A DNA stretch of 64,000 nt from Verrucomicrobiota bacterium. Its GTDB lineage: Bacteria > Verrucomicrobiota > Verrucomicrobiia > Limisphaerales > JACRJZ01. Shown piece after piece: positions 62,504 through 64,000 of the stretch; the first letter of the stretch is position 1; each line of letters begins with the position of its first letter. The DNA is taken from NCBI GenBank assembly GCA_016219875.1, contig JACRJZ010000042.1, positions 1 through 64,000 of the forward strand. Reading direction: 5' to 3'. The notes under the pieces are model-generated. The model had not been told where the DNA came from and did not search any database. It worked only from the letters and a program-made list of their open reading frames with translations. Made by a program: the position numbers and the translations under genes.

Positions 62504-63559
62504 TCAGCGCGCCGGCGGCAGAAGCTTCTTTCCTTTGCGCGACTCGCCGGCGATCCAGAACGTCACGCCACCGGAAACGCCGTGCGCGTTGGTCTGAAAG
62601 ATCAGGTGCGCATCCACGTCGCGGGCGAAGAATTTCACGGGTGACTCCGCGAAGAGCAAATGCTGATGCCCGCGCGGCACACCGATCGTCATCAGCAGGT
62701 GAGCGTTCGTGCGGGAGACACCGATCTTCAAGCCGTCCTCGAACTGGTAGTCGCCCACACAGCGGTCAAGCACGGCAGCCGGGTAGGTGAATTCCTTTTG
62801 CGCCGCGTCCGTGAGTTCGCGCACCCAGATGTTGCGGTAGCGGACCGGATTGCCGTGGTCCTGCAACGACAGCGGCAGCTTTTCGGCGTGCGGCGAATAG
62901 GCGTCGCGGCTCATCCAGCCGGTGGGGCCGGTGAGCGTCACGTTGTTCTGCACCAGCACGCCGTTGTGCAAGACGGTCGCGCGCGCGGGAGAAAGGAGTT
63001 TGCCGCCGGCCTCGAACCGCGGGCGGGTGAAAATGATGTCGTAAGTCTGCCACTGGCCCGGCGGACGGGCCGCGTTCACCAGCGGCGGATATTGGGCATA
63101 GACGGCGCCAGCTTGGCCGTCGGCGTAAGTCTGGTTCTCGAAGCAGTCGAGCACCTGCACCTCATACAAGCCCATGAGGAACACACCGCTGTTGCCCCGG
63201 CCCTGGCTCTCGCCTTGTGGCGGCGTCGGCGCGGCCCATTCGAGGTGGAGTTGGCAATCGCCGAAATTCTGAAGGGTGCGGAGGTAGCCGCTGCCTTTGA
63301 CACATTCCATCACGCCCTGCTTGACGATCCACTTGGGTGCGCTGCCATCCAGGCTGCACCAAGCCGCGAGGTCTTTGCCGTCGAACAACACGGTGGCGTC
63401 GGAAGGCGGACGGCCCGGCTGGTCCAGGGTGCCCGGCGTGCCGGGATCGACTACCGGCGGGCGCGGACGCGACCAGTCATGGATTTTGAAGTTGGGGTCC
63501 GGCTGCGACTGAGCGAAGGCCGCCGCCGCGGAGAGAACGAAGACGAGTGTCGATTTCAT
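62504..63559 (-). CDS. DUF1080 (3-keto-disaccharide hydrolase-like) secreted protein
   Basis: 351 aa with signal peptide MKSTLVFVLSAAAAFAQSQ. The DUF1080 jelly roll is recognisable from VLFDGKDLAAWCSLDG, DCQLHLEWAAP, GNSGVFLMGLYEVQVLDCFE, and the closing LQDHGNPVRYRNIWVREL. Members cleave 3-keto-glycosides or act as secreted carbohydrate-binding or hydrolytic proteins. The nearby Tat-exported Gfo/Idh/MocA enzyme could supply keto sugars, which is inference from context. The C-terminal ~80 residues past the fold are less familiar. It is convergent with the glycosyltransferase gene across 24 bp, and 97 bp downstream of the ACT-domain gene. Confidence 0.9.
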   Translation of the reverse strand: MKSTLVFVLSAAAAFAQSQPDPNFKIHDWSRPRPPVVDPGTPGTLDQPGRPPSDATVLFDGKDLAAWCSLDGSAPKWIVKQGVMECVKGSGYLRTLQNFGDCQLHLEWAAPTPPQGESQGRGNSGVFLMGLYEVQVLDCFENQTYADGQAGAVYAQYPPLVNAARPPGQWQTYDIIFTRPRFEAGGKLLSPARATVLHNGVLVQNNVTLTGPTGWMSRDAYSPHAEKLPLSLQDHGNPVRYRNIWVRELTDAAQKEFTYPAAVLDRCVGDYQFEDGLKIGVSRTNAHLLMTIGVPRGHQHLLFAESPVKFFARDVDAHLIFQTNAHGVSGGVTFWIAGESRKGKKLLPPAR

Positions 63560-63656
63560 GGCGTAGTTTCGGTGCTACAAAGAGCTCACAGCGTCGGAGC
63601 ACGGACGTTCGTGTTCGCGAGTCCGTGGCAAGCCGCCTCTTGATCGGAGGCCCCCG

Positions 63657-64000
63657 TCAATCTCCCAGCCTCTTCACCAACTCCAGGTTGCCCACCACAT
63701 TGATCTTGCGGGCTTGGAGGGCTTTGATGGCGGCGTCGGGATTGTCGAAGCGGAAGGCCAGCAGACCCTCCCCGCCTTGCTTGACCGTGAAGGCGTACAT
63801 GTACTCCACGTTCACTTTCGCGGCTTCCACGATTTCCAGGATGTCGGCCAAACCGCCCGGGCTGTCCGGCACTTCCAACGCCACCACCTCGGTGGTCTTG
63901 ACCACGTAGCCGTTTTTTTCCAGCAGTTCTTTCGCCTTGGCCCAGTCGTGGACCATGAGACGCAGAATGCCGAACTGCTGCGTATCGGCCAGAGCGAAGG
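63657..64000 (-). CDS. Tandem ACT-domain protein (5' end beyond the window)
   Basis: At least 113 codons; the frame is open to the window edge, so the start is missing. The visible C-terminal ACT domain begins at TTEVVALEVPDSPGGLADIL and runs VNVEYMYAF...GLLAFRF. Upstream FALADTQQFGILRLMV is the end of a first ACT domain. Double-ACT proteins of this kind bind amino acids or similar small ligands and are usually regulators without an enzymatic domain. The ATG at 63956 is internal to the family alignment and unlikely to be the true start. Confidence 0.85.
   Translation of the reverse strand, partial: FALADTQQFGILRLMVHDWAKAKELLEKNGYVVKTTEVVALEVPDSPGGLADILEIVEAAKVNVEYMYAFTVKQGGEGLLAFRFDNPDAAIKALQARKINVVGNLELVKRLGD

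Overview
The window is GC-rich DNA that looks like a free-living member of the Verrucomicrobiota, probably a Pedosphaera/Limisphaerales-like relative. This is an inference from gene content; no similarity search was run. The clues are a PEP-CTERM protein, a Tat-exported Gfo/Idh/MocA oxidoreductase near a DUF1080 protein, a zinc-ribbon/Ser-Thr kinase/HEAT fusion, a propeller-type sensor kinase and several secreted proteins of 2,800-4,400 residues. About 44 kb of the 64 kb codes for four giant exported proteins.

Layout. 0.17-2.1 kb (+): membrane Ser/Thr kinase. 2.1-2.5 kb: convergent gap with two hairpin elements. 14.7-2.5 kb (-): giant A (clan CD peptidase-like domain, tandem LamG modules, FG-GAP) followed 21 bp later by a small PEP-CTERM protein with a P-domain-like fold. 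19.9-15.1 kb (-): propeller histidine kinase, NarL-type response regulator, then a two-gene TumE-like toxin/antitoxin cassette bracketed by a 112-bp direct repeat of the regulator's 3' end. 20.3-47.0 kb (+): giant B (Ig, RCC1, delta-60 and FG-GAP modules), giant C (secreted M36 metallopeptidase with Calx-beta, DUF11 and amidotransferase-fold modules) and an 850-aa YadA-head-like protein with a C-terminal endosialidase-type chaperone. 51.1-47.3 kb (-): FolE2 GTP cyclohydrolase and both subunits of a 2-oxoacid:ferredoxin oxidoreductase. 59.8-51.4 kb (-): giant D (about 17 pre-peptidase C-terminal-like units, LamG). 59.9-62.5 kb (+): Tat-exported oxidoreductase and a family 9 glycosyltransferase. 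64.0-62.5 kb (-): tandem-ACT protein (cut by the window end) and a DUF1080 protein.

How it fits together. Most of the window serves the cell surface: exported adhesin or polymer-binding proteins, two of them with peptidase domains, plus secreted or periplasmic carbohydrate functions. All four giants end in the same ~70-residue module finishing in an (R)(F/Y)YR motif 3-4 residues from the C-terminus, a candidate sorting or anchoring signal. The non-coding and linker DNA carries two unusual repeat classes: a hairpin element with ~24-30 nt arms (three copies), and degenerate heptanucleotide tandem repeats. The heptamers occur in intergenic DNA, in a hairpin loop, and in frame inside coding sequences. 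No tRNA, rRNA, CRISPR array, transposase or integrase was seen.
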